From the NCBI GenBank assembly GCA_023404675.1, contig JAEYAW010000013.1, forward strand, positions 434,001-498,000: a stretch of DNA of 64,000 bases, written 5' to 3'. The stretch comes from Pseudomonadota bacterium (lineage in GTDB: Bacteria > Pseudomonadota > Alphaproteobacteria > Rhizobiales > Xanthobacteraceae). Positions 10,665 through 24,498 of this stretch are shown piece after piece (the stretch's first letter is position 1; every line of letters begins with the position of its first letter). The notes beneath the pieces were generated by a model. That model saw only the letters and a list, made by a program, of their open reading frames with translations, was not told the DNA's origin and ran no database searches. The translations under genes were made by a program, and so were the position numbers.

Positions 10665-11516
10665 TCAGCGCTGCTCCACGAACGCCTTGAACGCGTCGGC
10701 GTAATCCGGGTGCCAGCGCGACAGCGCCGGCCGGTTCTCGATGATGTCGCCGACCGCCCAGGCGATGCGCCGCTCGTCCAGTTCGCGCGGCACGTCGTTG
10801 TCCGGGCACAGGATGTAGAAATCGCCCGCCCCGATTTTCTGCAGCATGAAGTCCACCATCTCGTCCGCCGTCCACGCCCCGGCGGGCTTCTCGGTGCGGC
10901 CGCGCGCGGTCATGCCCGTGAAGACGAAGCCGGGGATCAGAAGGTGCGCGGTGACGGCGCAGCCCTCCGTGTTGCGCAACTCGTGCGCCAGCGCCTCGGT
11001 GAAGGCCTTCACGCCCGCCTTGGAGACGTTGTAGGCCGGATTGCCCGGCGGGGTGGTGATGCCCTGCTTGGAGCCGGTGTTGACGATCAGACCCGGCCGT
11101 CCGCGCGCGATCATCTGCGGGGCGAACACCTGCGTGCCGTTGATGATGCCGCCGAGATTGACACTGAGCACCCGCTCCCAGTTTTCGCGCGGCCCAAGCA
11201 CGCTGCTCGGCATTTCGATGCCGGCATTGTTCATCAGCACGTCGATGCCGCCGAAGCGCTGCGTGACCGCGACCCGCAGCGCCTCAAGCTGCTCGGGCTT
11301 CGAGACGTCCGTCTGCATCGCCAGCACGTCGCCCTCGCCATGCGCGGCCGCATTGGCCAGCAGTTCCTCCGCGCGCGCCAGATGATCGGCGCCGACATCG
11401 GCGATGGCGATCCGCATCCCCATTTGCAGGAAGCGCTTGGCGGCGGCGAAGCCTATGCCCGACGCGCCGCCGGTGATGACGGCGATATTCTTTTCAGCGA
11501 GCGCGGGATGGGACAT
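10665..11516 (-). CDS. SDR family NAD(P)-dependent oxidoreductase
   Basis: This 283-residue classical short-chain dehydrogenase has the nucleotide-binding 'TGGASGIG' (15-22), 'NNAG' (96-99), catalytic S149 and 'YNVSK' (Y162, K166). D40 after strand beta-2 favours NAD over NADP. The C terminus is about 30 residues longer than minimal SDRs and carries 'HPDYADAFKAFVEQR'. The substrate cannot be assigned, since this subgroup includes many unspecified alcohol dehydrogenases. It is a single gene on its strand, followed by the inverted repeat. Confidence 0.88.
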   Translation of the reverse strand: MSHPALAEKNIAVITGGASGIGFAAAKRFLQMGMRIAIADVGADHLARAEELLANAAAHGEGDVLAMQTDVSKPEQLEALRVAVTQRFGGIDVLMNNAGIEMPSSVLGPRENWERVLSVNLGGIINGTQVFAPQMIARGRPGLIVNTGSKQGITTPPGNPAYNVSKAGVKAFTEALAHELRNTEGCAVTAHLLIPGFVFTGMTARGRTEKPAGAWTADEMVDFMLQKIGAGDFYILCPDNDVPRELDERRIAWAVGDIIENRPALSRWHPDYADAFKAFVEQR

Positions 11517-11707
11517 GGGGGACTCCTCAAGGGGTGTATCGGCTGGGCGTTATGTGCTGCGTCTCGCATCGGTTTGCAACGCGCCGTGCGACGATCCGGA
11601 CACGGGTTGCATGACGCAGGCCGCACATCGCGCACAGGGACGCAATATAGACGCGGCGCGCTCGCTCCGCATATCGCGGGCCATGTTCTTCGCACCAAGG
11701 ACAAAAA

Positions 11708-11794
11708 ATGTCGGACCACAGATGCAGCAAATGCGATCACGCCATGGTCGCCGGGTTCATTCCGGAGCGGCTGCGCATCTTTTCCCGCTTGTGA
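11708..11794 (+). pseudogene. Truncated zinc-ribbon ORF
   Basis: A 28-codon ORF, MSDHRCSKCDHAMVAGF..., begins 8 bases after AAGGA. It has a Cys-x2-Cys knuckle and 'M-x-x-GF', like the start of small alphaproteobacterial zinc-ribbon proteins of about 70 residues. It stops before a second CxxC pair would occur, and I find no continuation in another frame. It is most likely a gene remnant, though a genuine micro-protein is possible. It is the only supported coding trace in the gene-poor stretch 11517-12488. Confidence 0.35.
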
Positions 11795-12074
11795 GGAAAC
11801 GCGCGGCGGAGGGGTCTGACGGCCACGCCGGAGGCGGACGGCCCAAGTCGCGATATCCCGACGCATCGCCTTGCGCCAAGGGCGGCTGATCAACGTCGCT
11901 CCGCACAAGCGGGACGATGGCCATCCTGGCGCCCGCAGCGGTGATCCACTTCAGGATCGCTCACCGGGGGGTTTCGCGAAGCAAGCCGTAAAACCACTGC
12001 GTCTCGAAGTCACGCCTGCGCTGACTTGGTAAACTCGTCAGCGATACGCCGGCTGCGTGGCGTGGCCGTGGTGA

Positions 12075-12130
12075 CGCCATAGCGTTTTCGAGCGAAGTGG
12101 GGACCGGTTCGCGTGAAGAAAACGCGTCAA
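12075..12130. repeat. Probable dispersed repeat ('gttttcgagcgaagtgg...')
   Basis: The segment containing GTTTTCGAGCGAAGTGG and ACCGGTTCGCGTGAAG resembles a repeat I recall from Bradyrhizobium-type genomes. There is only one copy in this window, so the assignment rests on memory and not on internal comparison. Confidence 0.35.
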
Positions 12131-12280
12131 CCGAACGAAGCTCGTGTGCCAAAAACTCATTGCGCACGAGGCTGCGGATGCGTTTTGCGCATCCGGCGTT
12201 CCGCGCGCTCTCTCACAGGAGAGAGCAGATGGCCGCAAAACCCCGGCGCTGTTTTGGCGCGCGGGGATTTTGGCGCGCGG

Positions 12281-12398
12281 GATACGTCACGCTTCAGGGC
12301 ATCCCGCGCTTCAGGGCATCTGGCGCTTCGGAGCATCTCACGCTTCGGAGTGTGTCGCGCGCGGAGCACGTCGCGCTGGGGAGCATTTCGCGTCGCGG
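12281..12398. repeat. 17-bp tandem repeat, seven degenerate units
   Basis: The units start at 12281, 12299, 12316, 12333, 12350, 12366 and 12383 and are 16-18 bases long. Their consensus is close to GCATCTCGCGCTTCGGA. The period is not a multiple of three and no reading frame has a ribosome binding site, so the array is unlikely to be coding. It lies about 90 bases upstream of the cysteine hydrolase gene. Confidence 0.8.
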
Positions 12399-12488
12399 TT
12401 TGTTGCGCCGCGCGGGGCGAGGTGCGACGCTCAAGGCCGAGGTTCGCCGCGGCTGTCCGGCGCGCCGGAGTTGTGAGGAGAGGGGGCC

Positions 12489-13037
12489 GTGAAAGCGCTG
12501 ATCGTCGTCGACATGCTGAATGATTTCGTCACCGGGGTGCTCGGCAACGAGGTCGAAGCCAGCAAGATCATTCCGCCGATCAAGCGGATGATCGATTACG
12601 CGCGCAGCCAGCCGGACTGGCTGGTCGTCTATTCCAACGACGCCCACCGCGCCGACGACCGCGAGATCGCGGTGTGGGGCAAGCACGCCATGGCCGGCAC
12701 GCCGGGCGCGGCGGTGGTGGAGGACCTGGCGCCGATCGGTGCGGACCGCGAGATCGTCTCGCCCAAGCGGTTCTATGGTGCCTTCGACGAGACCGGGCTC
12801 GGCGAGATCTTCGAGGACTACGGTGTCGACGAGGTGATCATCACCGGCCAGCACACCCATTGCTGCGTGCGCCACACCGCCTACGGCGCATTCACGCGTG
12901 GCTACGGCATCAAGGTGCCGTCCGATGGCGTCTGCGTGTTTCCGGGCGTCGATCAGGGCGAGGCGCTGGAGTACCTCAAGACCATCTATGGCGCGGAGAT
13001 CACCACCACCGCCGCCCTCGGAGCCGCCAATCAGTAA
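12489..13037 (+). CDS. Isochorismatase-family cysteine hydrolase
   Basis: This 182-residue protein starts at GTG 12489 after GAGGAGAGGGGG. The catalytic triad of the family is visible: D8 in 'LIVVDMLNDF', K93 in 'SPKRFYGAF' and C126 in 'THCCVRHTAYGA', with the usual cis-peptide region before the Cys. Relatives include nicotinamidase, isochorismatase and N-carbamoylsarcosine amidase. The sequence does not tell which substrate applies. The gene stands alone, with a 17-bp tandem array upstream and a flavoprotein gene 110 bases downstream. Confidence 0.88.
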   Translation: MKALIVVDMLNDFVTGVLGNEVEASKIIPPIKRMIDYARSQPDWLVVYSNDAHRADDREIAVWGKHAMAGTPGAAVVEDLAPIGADREIVSPKRFYGAFDETGLGEIFEDYGVDEVIITGQHTHCCVRHTAYGAFTRGYGIKVPSDGVCVFPGVDQGEALEYLKTIYGAEITTTAALGAANQ

Positions 13038-13147
13038 CCTTACCTCCGGAACGGTTCCGGCCGAATGATCGTATTGGTCTGGCATCGCGCCACATGGTAT
13101 TTTAGTGTGGTCGCGGCGGGCCGGGGGCCTGATCGGAAGTATTTTGG

Positions 13148-14353
13148 ATGCGTGATACGAGAGCGGATGCGCACGGCGGGGCGGACGTGGATGTCGCCAT
13201 CGTCGGGGCCGGGCTTGCGGGTGCGTGCCTCGCCGGGGCGCTGAACCGGGCCGGGATACGTGTCGCGCTGGTCGATATCGGCGCGGTCCGGGCGCATGAT
13301 TTTCGTGCGGAAAAATTCGGCGCGGCGCAGATGGCGCTGTTCGCGGGGCTCGGCTTCGGCGAGGCGCTGGCCGCCCGCACCACGCCGACGCAGGAGGTCG
13401 AGGTGGTCCGCTTCGGCGGCGGGCTGGTCTATCGTCAGGCGACGCGCGAATGGGGGGCGCTGTATCCGGATCTGGTCGCGGCGGTGCGCGACGCCCTGCC
13501 GGCGGCCCTGCTCACCACCGGCCGGGTCGGCGGGATCGAGACCGGCCCCGAATTCCAGACGCTGATGCTGGGCGACGGCCGCCGCATCACCGCGCGCCTC
13601 GCGGTGCTGGCGACGGGGCTCGGGCAGGCGTTGCTGGCCAGCCTCGGCATCACCAGGCAAATGCTCAGCCGCAACCACTCGCTCGCCATCGGCTTCGACA
13701 TGGCCGCTCCCCGCGCGGCATTTCCGTTCCCGGCGCTGACCTATTTCTCGGAGCGGTTCGGCGGCCGCGACGCCTATCTCACCCTGTTTCCCATCGGGGA
13801 CGTGATGCGGGCGAACCTGTTCTGTTACCGCGATCCGGGCGAGCCATGGGTCGCGGCGCTGCGGGCCGATCCGGAGGCGAGCGTGCGCGAACTGATGCCG
13901 GGCCTTGCCGATCATTGCCCGGACCTCGCCATCGCGGGGCCGGTCGAGGTGCGGCCGATCAGCCTGTCCCGCGCCGAGGGCGTGGAGCGGGACGGCGTGG
14001 TGCTGGTCGGCGATGCGTTCCAGACCGCCTGTCCGGTCCCCGGCACCGGCATCGGCAAGCTGCTGACTGACATCGACCGGCTGGCCCATGTCCATATTCC
14101 GGCCTGGCTCGCGACGTCCGGCATGGGCCGGGACAAGATCGCGGCCTTCTATGCCGATCCGGTCAAGTGCGCCTGCGACGCGCAGAGCCTGCGCTCGAGT
14201 CATTACGCGCGCAGTCTCGCCGTGGAGCCGGGGTTGCCGTGGCAGGCGCGGCGGTTGCGCAATCGCCTCGCCCGAACCGCGATCCGCACCACGACGGAGA
14301 TGGCGCATGCGGTCGCGGCCAGCGTCAGCGCGATCCTGCCGTTCGCGTCGTGA
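13148..14353 (+). CDS. FAD-dependent monooxygenase/oxidoreductase, UbiH-like
   Basis: The 401-residue group A flavoprotein begins with the FAD-binding 'VAIVGAGLAGACLAGAL' and has a later 'GVVLVGDAFQTACPVPGTG', the GD motif that binds the ribityl chain. The middle 'ARLAVLATGLGQ' fits the NAD(P)H/FAD DG-type region but is divergent. Such enzymes hydroxylate aromatic or prenylated rings. No membrane segment is evident. The hemC-like gene starts 73 bases downstream on the same strand, so the pair may be co-transcribed. The substrate is unknown. Confidence 0.85.
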   Translation: MRDTRADAHGGADVDVAIVGAGLAGACLAGALNRAGIRVALVDIGAVRAHDFRAEKFGAAQMALFAGLGFGEALAARTTPTQEVEVVRFGGGLVYRQATREWGALYPDLVAAVRDALPAALLTTGRVGGIETGPEFQTLMLGDGRRITARLAVLATGLGQALLASLGITRQMLSRNHSLAIGFDMAAPRAAFPFPALTYFSERFGGRDAYLTLFPIGDVMRANLFCYRDPGEPWVAALRADPEASVRELMPGLADHCPDLAIAGPVEVRPISLSRAEGVERDGVVLVGDAFQTACPVPGTGIGKLLTDIDRLAHVHIPAWLATSGMGRDKIAAFYADPVKCACDAQSLRSSHYARSLAVEPGLPWQARRLRNRLARTAIRTTTEMAHAVAASVSAILPFAS

Positions 14354-14426
14354 TGGACCGCCATTGATTTGCCCGCCGTTCTGGGCCATCCCGCACTCCT
14401 GACAGTGGACGTGAGGAGCGGACGGC

Positions 14427-15416
14427 GTGAGCGTTGAGCGCATCACCATCGGCACGCGCAAGAGCGCGATGGCGATGGCCCAGACCGAGGAGATCGGGCG
14501 GCTGCTGCGCGCCGCGTCGCCCGGGCTTGCGGTCGAGATCGTGCGGTTCGAGACGCGCGGCGATCAGGACCAGACCAGCAAGCTCTTGCGCCATGGCGGC
14601 AAGGGCGGCGCGTTCGTCGCCGAGATCCGCGCGGCGATGCGGGCGGGCCAGCTCAACGCGGCGATGCATTCGCTGAAGGACGTGCCGGGCAACGAGCAGA
14701 CGCCGGGCCTGGTGCTCGCCGCGATGCTGCCGCGCGATGCCGCGGGCGATTGCCTCGTGCTGCGCGCCGGCCTCACGCCGGAGGCGTTCTTTTCCGTGCG
14801 CGGCAAGGGTTTCAGGATCGGCACCAATGCGGTGCGCCGGGCGGCCTATCTGAAGCGGCTGTTTCCGGACGCCGAGGTGATCCACTATCGCGGTGCGGCC
14901 GATACACGGCTGGCCAAGCTGGAAAGCGGCGCGATGCAGCGCCTGCCCGGCGGCGGCGAGGTCGGTCCGGCGGACGCGCTGGTGATGGCGCGCGCGGGGC
15001 TGGAGCGGATCGGCCAGCTCGGGCGGATCGCCTACGATTTCCCGGCGCACGAGATGCTGCCGGCGATCGGGCAGGGCATCGTCGCGGTGGAATGCGCGGC
15101 GGACGATTTCGTCACCCGCGCGCGTCTTGCAAAAATCGAAAGTCCGGTGTCGCGCCTCTGCGCGGAAGCCGAGCGCGAGGTGCTCTGGATTCTCAACGGG
15201 CACTGCAATTCGCCGATCGCCGGCCATGCGGTGATCGAGGGAGGCACCATGCGCCTCGTCGCCTCGGTGCTGGACGAGTCCAGCGGCGCGTTCATCGAGG
15301 TGACGCGGGAGGGCGAGGCGGACAAGCCCCGCGAACTCGGCCGCCAGGTCGGCTTCGACCTGCTGGACAAGGGCGCGGCGGAGATCATTGCCCGCACCCG
15401 GCCGGAGGAAGAATAG
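14427..15416 (+). CDS. Divergent hydroxymethylbilane synthase (porphobilinogen deaminase) homologue
   Basis: The 329-residue product keeps the HMBS framework: 'IGTRKSAMA' with R11, 'HSLKDVP' with D85, 'GTNAVRRAAYL' with R137/R138, 'LPAIGQG', and the dipyrromethane-attachment C260 in 'NGHCNSPIAGH'. It would join four porphobilinogens into hydroxymethylbilane. Several otherwise common blocks are altered, e.g. 'KGGAFVAEI' where 'KGLFTKEIE' is typical and 'HYRGAADTRLAK' for 'LRGNVDTRLRK'. Its neighbour is a flavoprotein, not hemD or hemE, so it may be a paralogue. GTG 14427 follows GAGGAG. Confidence 0.8.
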   Translation: MSVERITIGTRKSAMAMAQTEEIGRLLRAASPGLAVEIVRFETRGDQDQTSKLLRHGGKGGAFVAEIRAAMRAGQLNAAMHSLKDVPGNEQTPGLVLAAMLPRDAAGDCLVLRAGLTPEAFFSVRGKGFRIGTNAVRRAAYLKRLFPDAEVIHYRGAADTRLAKLESGAMQRLPGGGEVGPADALVMARAGLERIGQLGRIAYDFPAHEMLPAIGQGIVAVECAADDFVTRARLAKIESPVSRLCAEAEREVLWILNGHCNSPIAGHAVIEGGTMRLVASVLDESSGAFIEVTREGEADKPRELGRQVGFDLLDKGAAEIIARTRPEEE

Positions 15417-15445
15417 TCTTTCTGCGTCGCCCGAGGCGCGCTTAC

Positions 15446-15556
15446 CGTCACCCTGAGGTGCCATTGCATAGCAATGGTCTCGAAGGGCGACGGCCCCATT
15501 CAGGTCGCCATCCTTCGAGGCTCGCCGCCTGATGCGGCCCGCACCTCAGGATAACG
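15446..15556. repeat. Dispersed 'cctgaggtgc...gcacctcagg' repeat
   Basis: The outer arms CCCTGAGGTG and GCACCTCAGG enclose inner inverted words (TCTCGAAGGGCGAC and CCATCCTTCGAGGC), so the whole element can fold into a long cruciform. From memory this is another typical intergenic repeat of the Bradyrhizobium group. It abuts copy 3 of the two-arm palindrome. Confidence 0.7.
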
Positions 15557-15568
15557 GGGCCATCATCC

Positions 15569-15646
15569 GTAGCCCGGATGAAGCGGAGCGCAATCCGGGG
15601 GCGCCATGTGATCGCCCCGCATTTCGCTGCGCGCCATGCGGGCTAC
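15569..15646. repeat. Dispersed two-arm intergenic palindrome, copy 3
   Basis: It begins GTAGCCCGGATGAAGCGG and ends CCATGCGGGCTAC, in the same order and orientation as the copy at 25-108. It lies 18 bases after gcvP ends on the opposite strand and could contribute to stopping transcription. Confidence 0.75.
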
Positions 15647-15664
15647 TTGTCTGAGGATGAAAAA

Positions 15665-18538
<2,874 letters not shown>

Positions 18539-18570
18539 GGCAAATATCCTTGAGGATCGGTTCGGTCCGG

Positions 18571-18933
18571 TCAGGCGGTGTGGGCCGCGTAGGCGTCGGC
18601 GTCCATCAGCCCGTCCAGCTCGGCCTTGTCGGCGATCCTGATCTTGAAGAACCACGCGCCGGTCGGATCGGTGTTGACGCTCGCCGGATCGGCGGCCAGC
18701 TCCTCGTTGACCGCGACCACCTCGCCGGAGATCGGCGCGTAGACGTCCGAGGCGGCCTTCACCGATTCCACGACGGCGGCGGCTTCGGCGGTCTTCACCA
18801 CGCGGCCGAGCTTGGGCAGTTCAACGAACACCACGTCGCCGAGTTGCTGCTGGGCGTAGTCGGTGATGCCGATGGTGGCGACATCGCCGTCGATGCTGAG
18901 CCATTCGTGGTCGGGCGTGTAGAGGGTGGTCAT
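18571..18933 (-). CDS. gcvH: Glycine cleavage system H protein
   Basis: The 120-residue lipoyl carrier shuttles aminomethyl between GcvP, GcvT and the L protein. The lipoylated lysine is K59 in '[14 protein letters not shown]', preceded by '[18 protein letters not shown]'. Length and motifs are normal. It lies 24 bases after gcvT and is controlled with it by the upstream glycine riboswitch. The lipoamide dehydrogenase gene is not in this window. Confidence 0.98.
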   Translation of the reverse strand: MTTLYTPDHEWLSIDGDVATIGITDYAQQQLGDVVFVELPKLGRVVKTAEAAAVVESVKAASDVYAPISGEVVAVNEELAADPASVNTDPTGAWFFKIRIADKAELDGLMDADAYAAHTA

Positions 18934-18957
18934 GCGAACCTCGCTAAGGGCTGGGTG

Positions 18958-20130
18958 TCAGCGTTTATAGGTGTGCGGAACGAACGGCATGGCCGCGATG
19001 CGCATCGGCAGGCGCTGGCCGCGGACCTCGGCGAACACGAGGGTTCCCTCGGCCGCGCCGGCGGTCGGCAGATAGCCCATCGCCATCGGCGCGCCGAGGC
19101 TCGGACCGAAGCCACCGGATGTGACGGTGCCGATCACGTCCGCGGATGTCTCGCTCGCGAACAGTTTGGCTCCCTCGCGCACCGGGGCGCGGCCTTCGGT
19201 TCGCAGCCCGATCCGGCGGCGCGGCGCGCCTTTGTCGAATTGCGGCAGGATCACATCCGCGCCGGGAAATCCGCCCGCCCGCGCACCACCGCCACGGCGG
19301 CTTTTCTGCACCGACCATTCGAGCGCCGCCTCGACAGGCGTGGTCGTGGTGTCGATGTCGTGGCCGTAAAGGCAGAGCCCGGCCTCAAGCCGCAGGCTGT
19401 CGCGCGCGCCGAGGCCGATCGGCAGCACGTCCGGATCCGAGAGCAGCGCCTGCGCCAGCTTTTCGGCGTCGGCGGCCGGCACGGAAATCTCGAAGCCGTC
19501 CTCGCCGGTGTAGCCGGAGCGCGAGACAAAACAGGGCTGGCCCATCACCTCGACGGGACCTGCGTCCATGAAGGCCATTGCGGCGGCCTTCGGGCTCATT
19601 TTGGCGAGAACGGACACGGCTTTCGGCCCCTGCAGCGCCAGCAGGGCGCGGCCGGTCAGGGGGACGATGTCGCAGGTGTCGGACAGCGCTGTGCGCAAAT
19701 GGGCCTCGTCCTCCGCCTTGCAGGCGGCATTGACGACGAGAAACAGGTGATCGCCGAAATTGGCGACCATCAGGTCGTCGAGGATGCCGCCTTGCGGGTT
19801 GGTGAACTGGGCATAGCGCTGGCGGCCGGGCTTCAGGGCCAGAATATCCTGTGGGATCAGGCGTTCCAGCGCGAGCGCGGCGTCCTCGACCTTGCCCGAT
19901 TTCGCGCGCAGCGCGATCTGACCCATGTGGGACACGTCGAACAGACCGGCGGCCGCGCGGGTGTGAAGATGCTCCTTCAGAACGCCCGCAGGATACTGCA
20001 CCGGCATCTGGTAGCCGGCGAACGGCACCATCCTGGCGCCGAGCGAGACGTGAAGGGCGTGCAGGGGCACGCGCGCCAAGGGAGATGATGAAGGGGATTC
20101 AACCGAAACGGCGGACGCGGCAACGCTCAT
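18958..20130 (-). CDS. gcvT: Glycine cleavage system T protein (aminomethyltransferase)
   Basis: The 390-residue folate-dependent aminomethyltransferase releases ammonia and forms 5,10-methylenetetrahydrofolate. Family blocks include 'GARMVPFAGYQMPVQYP', 'GLFDVSHMGQIAL', 'RSGYTGEDGFEISVP' and 'DSLRLEAGLCLYGHDID'. The N terminus carries about 20 extra Ser/Ala-rich residues. ATG 20130 is preceded by AGGA at a 5-base spacing. It is the first gene of the operon, after a riboswitch-bearing leader. Confidence 0.97.
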   Translation of the reverse strand: MSVAASAVSVESPSSSPLARVPLHALHVSLGARMVPFAGYQMPVQYPAGVLKEHLHTRAAAGLFDVSHMGQIALRAKSGKVEDAALALERLIPQDILALKPGRQRYAQFTNPQGGILDDLMVANFGDHLFLVVNAACKAEDEAHLRTALSDTCDIVPLTGRALLALQGPKAVSVLAKMSPKAAAMAFMDAGPVEVMGQPCFVSRSGYTGEDGFEISVPAADAEKLAQALLSDPDVLPIGLGARDSLRLEAGLCLYGHDIDTTTTPVEAALEWSVQKSRRGGGARAGGFPGADVILPQFDKGAPRRRIGLRTEGRAPVREGAKLFASETSADVIGTVTSGGFGPSLGAPMAMGYLPTAGAAEGTLVFAEVRGQRLPMRIAAMPFVPHTYKR

Positions 20131-20181
20131 AAGGGTCCTCGCAGTGGCGGGAATCGTGTCCCGTGGTCTGTCGAAGCCCCA

Positions 20182-20342
20182 TCTGTCTTGAGTGCCTGAG
20201 AGTATTATCCCGTCGGCGGACGCCAGCGGGAACTACGCCCTGCCGCGCCTCTTTCCAGATGTTGTTCAGCCACACGGTTCTTTTGCCTGAGAGTTTCCGG
20301 GGCGGTTGCTCCTTCGGCGCTGGCGCAGAGCCAGTCTCTCCC
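20182..20342 (-). ncRNA. Tandem glycine riboswitch upstream of gcvT
   Basis: Read on the minus strand, the leader has two glycine aptamers. The first runs from GGGAGAGA through CGCCGAAGGAGCAA to AAACTCTCAGGCAAAAG. The second runs from GGAAAGA through CGCCGACGGGATAATA to CTCTCAGGCA. These are the conserved P1/P3 core words of the gcvT class, in the usual tandem arrangement with a short linker. It should sense glycine and turn on the cleavage operon when glycine is plentiful. About 50 bases separate it from the gcvT start. Confidence 0.93.
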
Positions 20343-20584
20343 AATGCGGCTGTCGTCGCGGGCGGAGGGAAACACGCGGCCGCCGTTCCTGTCAACGCAA
20401 GCGCAGCATCTATTCACGGTTCTTGCCCGAGGCAAGCAGCCCGGCGGCCATGTTCCGGTTGCAAGCCCCTGAACCGATGCCCATTTTATGGACATCCGGG
20501 GGGCTCGCCGCTAGAAGCACAAGCAGATAGAGAAATCCTCCCATTTTCCTTTGTGGCGCGCGGCGGCCGCGCGATTGGATAGAC

Positions 20585-23242
<2,658 letters not shown>

Positions 23243-23273
23243 GTATCCACTCGTCGCGAAGGTCGATGACGTT

Positions 23274-23300
23274 GTCATGGCCGGGCTGGTCCCGGCCATT
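23274..23300 (+). terminator. Hairpin terminator after alaS (short copy of dispersed repeat)
   Basis: ATGGCCGGG (23277-23285) pairs with CCCGGCCAT (23291-23299), followed by TTTTGTTTT. The arm is identical to the repeat at 7731. Its place 35 bases after the alaS stop suits a terminator. Confidence 0.7.
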
Positions 23301-23352
23301 TTGTTTTAAAAATCCGGCGTGTTTTCAAACGACGCAACGCGTCCCCAAAAAG

Positions 23353-23378
23353 AAATCGCCGGGCAAGCCCGGCGATTT
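23353..23378. terminator. Bidirectional terminator between alaS and the stress protein gene
   Basis: AAATCGCCGGGC pairs perfectly with GCCCGGCGATTT. It lies 26 bases beyond the minus-strand stop at 23405 and also downstream of alaS, so it can serve both convergent genes. Confidence 0.75.
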
Positions 23379-23404
23379 CGATAAGCGCGTGAGGTGTTCC
23401 GCGG

Positions 23405-24238
23405 TCAGTGGGACAGCAGCACCGGGACCGTCATGGTTTCGAGCACCGTGCGGGTCACGCCGCCGAGCACGAATTCACGGAAGCGCGAGTGGCCGTAGCC
23501 ACCCATCACGATCAGATCGGCGGCCGCATCGGATGCGTAGGACAGGATGAAATCGCCGGCGCCGATGTCTGCGGCCGGCAGGGCCTGCAGCTTGACCTTC
23601 ACGTCGTGGCGCGCGAGGTGCTCGGCGATCTCGACGCCGCGGATTTCCTCCTGCGCGCCTTTCACCTTGTCGGTGACGACGATCAGGATTTCGACCGAGT
23701 TGGCCTTCTTGAGGAACGGCATCGCGTCGTTGATCGCGCGCGCGGCCGCACGGCTGCCGTCCCAGCAGCAGAGCACGGTATCGAGCTTGACGCCGTCCCG
23801 GTCGATGTAAGGCACCACCATGACAGGGCGACCCGAGCCGAACAGCGCGGCCTCGATCGCCAGATCGTTGTTCTGTAGTCCCTCACCGGATTGCAGCAGG
23901 ACGCTGAGGTCGAAACGGCGGGCGAGGCGCGCCATGGCGTTGGCGGGGCCGGTGTCGAAATCGGTGATGACGCGGTGTTCGTAGGACAGCAGGCTTCGCT
24001 TCGCGGCGGCTTCGAAATTCGCGACCGATGCGTCCACGACTTTTTCGTTTTCAGCCATGATGCCCGCGAGAATGTCCGGCGGCATGCTGGGCATGGCATA
24101 GGCGGGCAGGGGAGAGTAGTCCGAAAATGCGATCCCGACGAGGTGGGCGTCAAAGGTTTCGGCGAGTCCGATGGCGTAGGTCTGCGCCTGATTGCGCGTG
24201 GAATCGGCTTCGAGCTTGACGATGATGTCCCGGATCAT
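23405..24238 (-). CDS. Universal stress protein, two-domain
   Basis: The 277-residue protein has two UspA-like halves. The second keeps the ATP-binding motif 'VMGGYGHSRFREFVLGGVTRTVL' (split as GGYG and GGVT), while the first is degenerate. Two-domain Usp proteins of alphaproteobacteria are often induced under low oxygen. A TTGA-N6-TCAA box at 24314-24327 stands 76-89 bases before the start, a normal distance for an FNR/FixK-activated promoter. It is a single gene between alaS and icd. Confidence 0.9.
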   Translation of the reverse strand: MIRDIIVKLEADSTRNQAQTYAIGLAETFDAHLVGIAFSDYSPLPAYAMPSMPPDILAGIMAENEKVVDASVANFEAAAKRSLLSYEHRVITDFDTGPANAMARLARRFDLSVLLQSGEGLQNNDLAIEAALFGSGRPVMVVPYIDRDGVKLDTVLCCWDGSRAAARAINDAMPFLKKANSVEILIVVTDKVKGAQEEIRGVEIAEHLARHDVKVKLQALPAADIGAGDFILSYASDAAADLIVMGGYGHSRFREFVLGGVTRTVLETMTVPVLLSH

Positions 24239-24313
24239 TGGCAGGTGCTCCGATAGATGGCGGCATGTGAGGAGGACGGCCCAACCAGTTGCCCGTGATG
24301 TGCCGCGGCGGCA

Positions 24314-24327
24314 TTGAGGCAGATCAA
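24314..24327 (-). promoter_or_regulatory. FNR/FixK-type box upstream of the stress protein gene
   Basis: TTGAGGCAGATCAA fits the TTGA-N6-TCAA consensus of FNR/FixK regulators. A site centred at -41.5 would put transcription near 24279, leaving a leader of about 40 bases before the ATG at 24238. Confidence 0.55.
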
Positions 24328-24436
24328 GGGAACCAATGCAATTGATACTCGCGAATGGAGGCTTGCGTCCGAACGATTGGTTGCCATTGTTATAAAAGCC
24401 GATCTTCGAGCCGGGCAGATGGAAGGCCCGAAAACA

Positions 24437-24467
24437 AGGGGCGGCGTGAGTTGCTCACGCCGCCCCT
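24437..24467 (-). terminator. Strong terminator after icd
   Basis: AGGGGCGGCGTGAG pairs perfectly over 14 bases with CTCACGCCGCCCCT around a 3-base loop. On the minus strand it is followed by TTGTTTT. It begins 32 bases past the icd stop. Confidence 0.9.
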
Positions 24468-24498
24468 CGAATTTTGTCAAACGTCGCGCCGGACGCGC

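Noticed and set aside
12281..12398. CRISPR array
   Set aside because: The units are contiguous and degenerate with no unique spacers, and no cas gene is present. It is a simple tandem repeat.
12097..12523. Three overlapping Arg/Ser-rich open frames in the tandem-repeat region
   Set aside because: All three plus-strand frames are open because of the repeat composition. The 17-base period shifts frame each unit, and no ribosome binding site is present.
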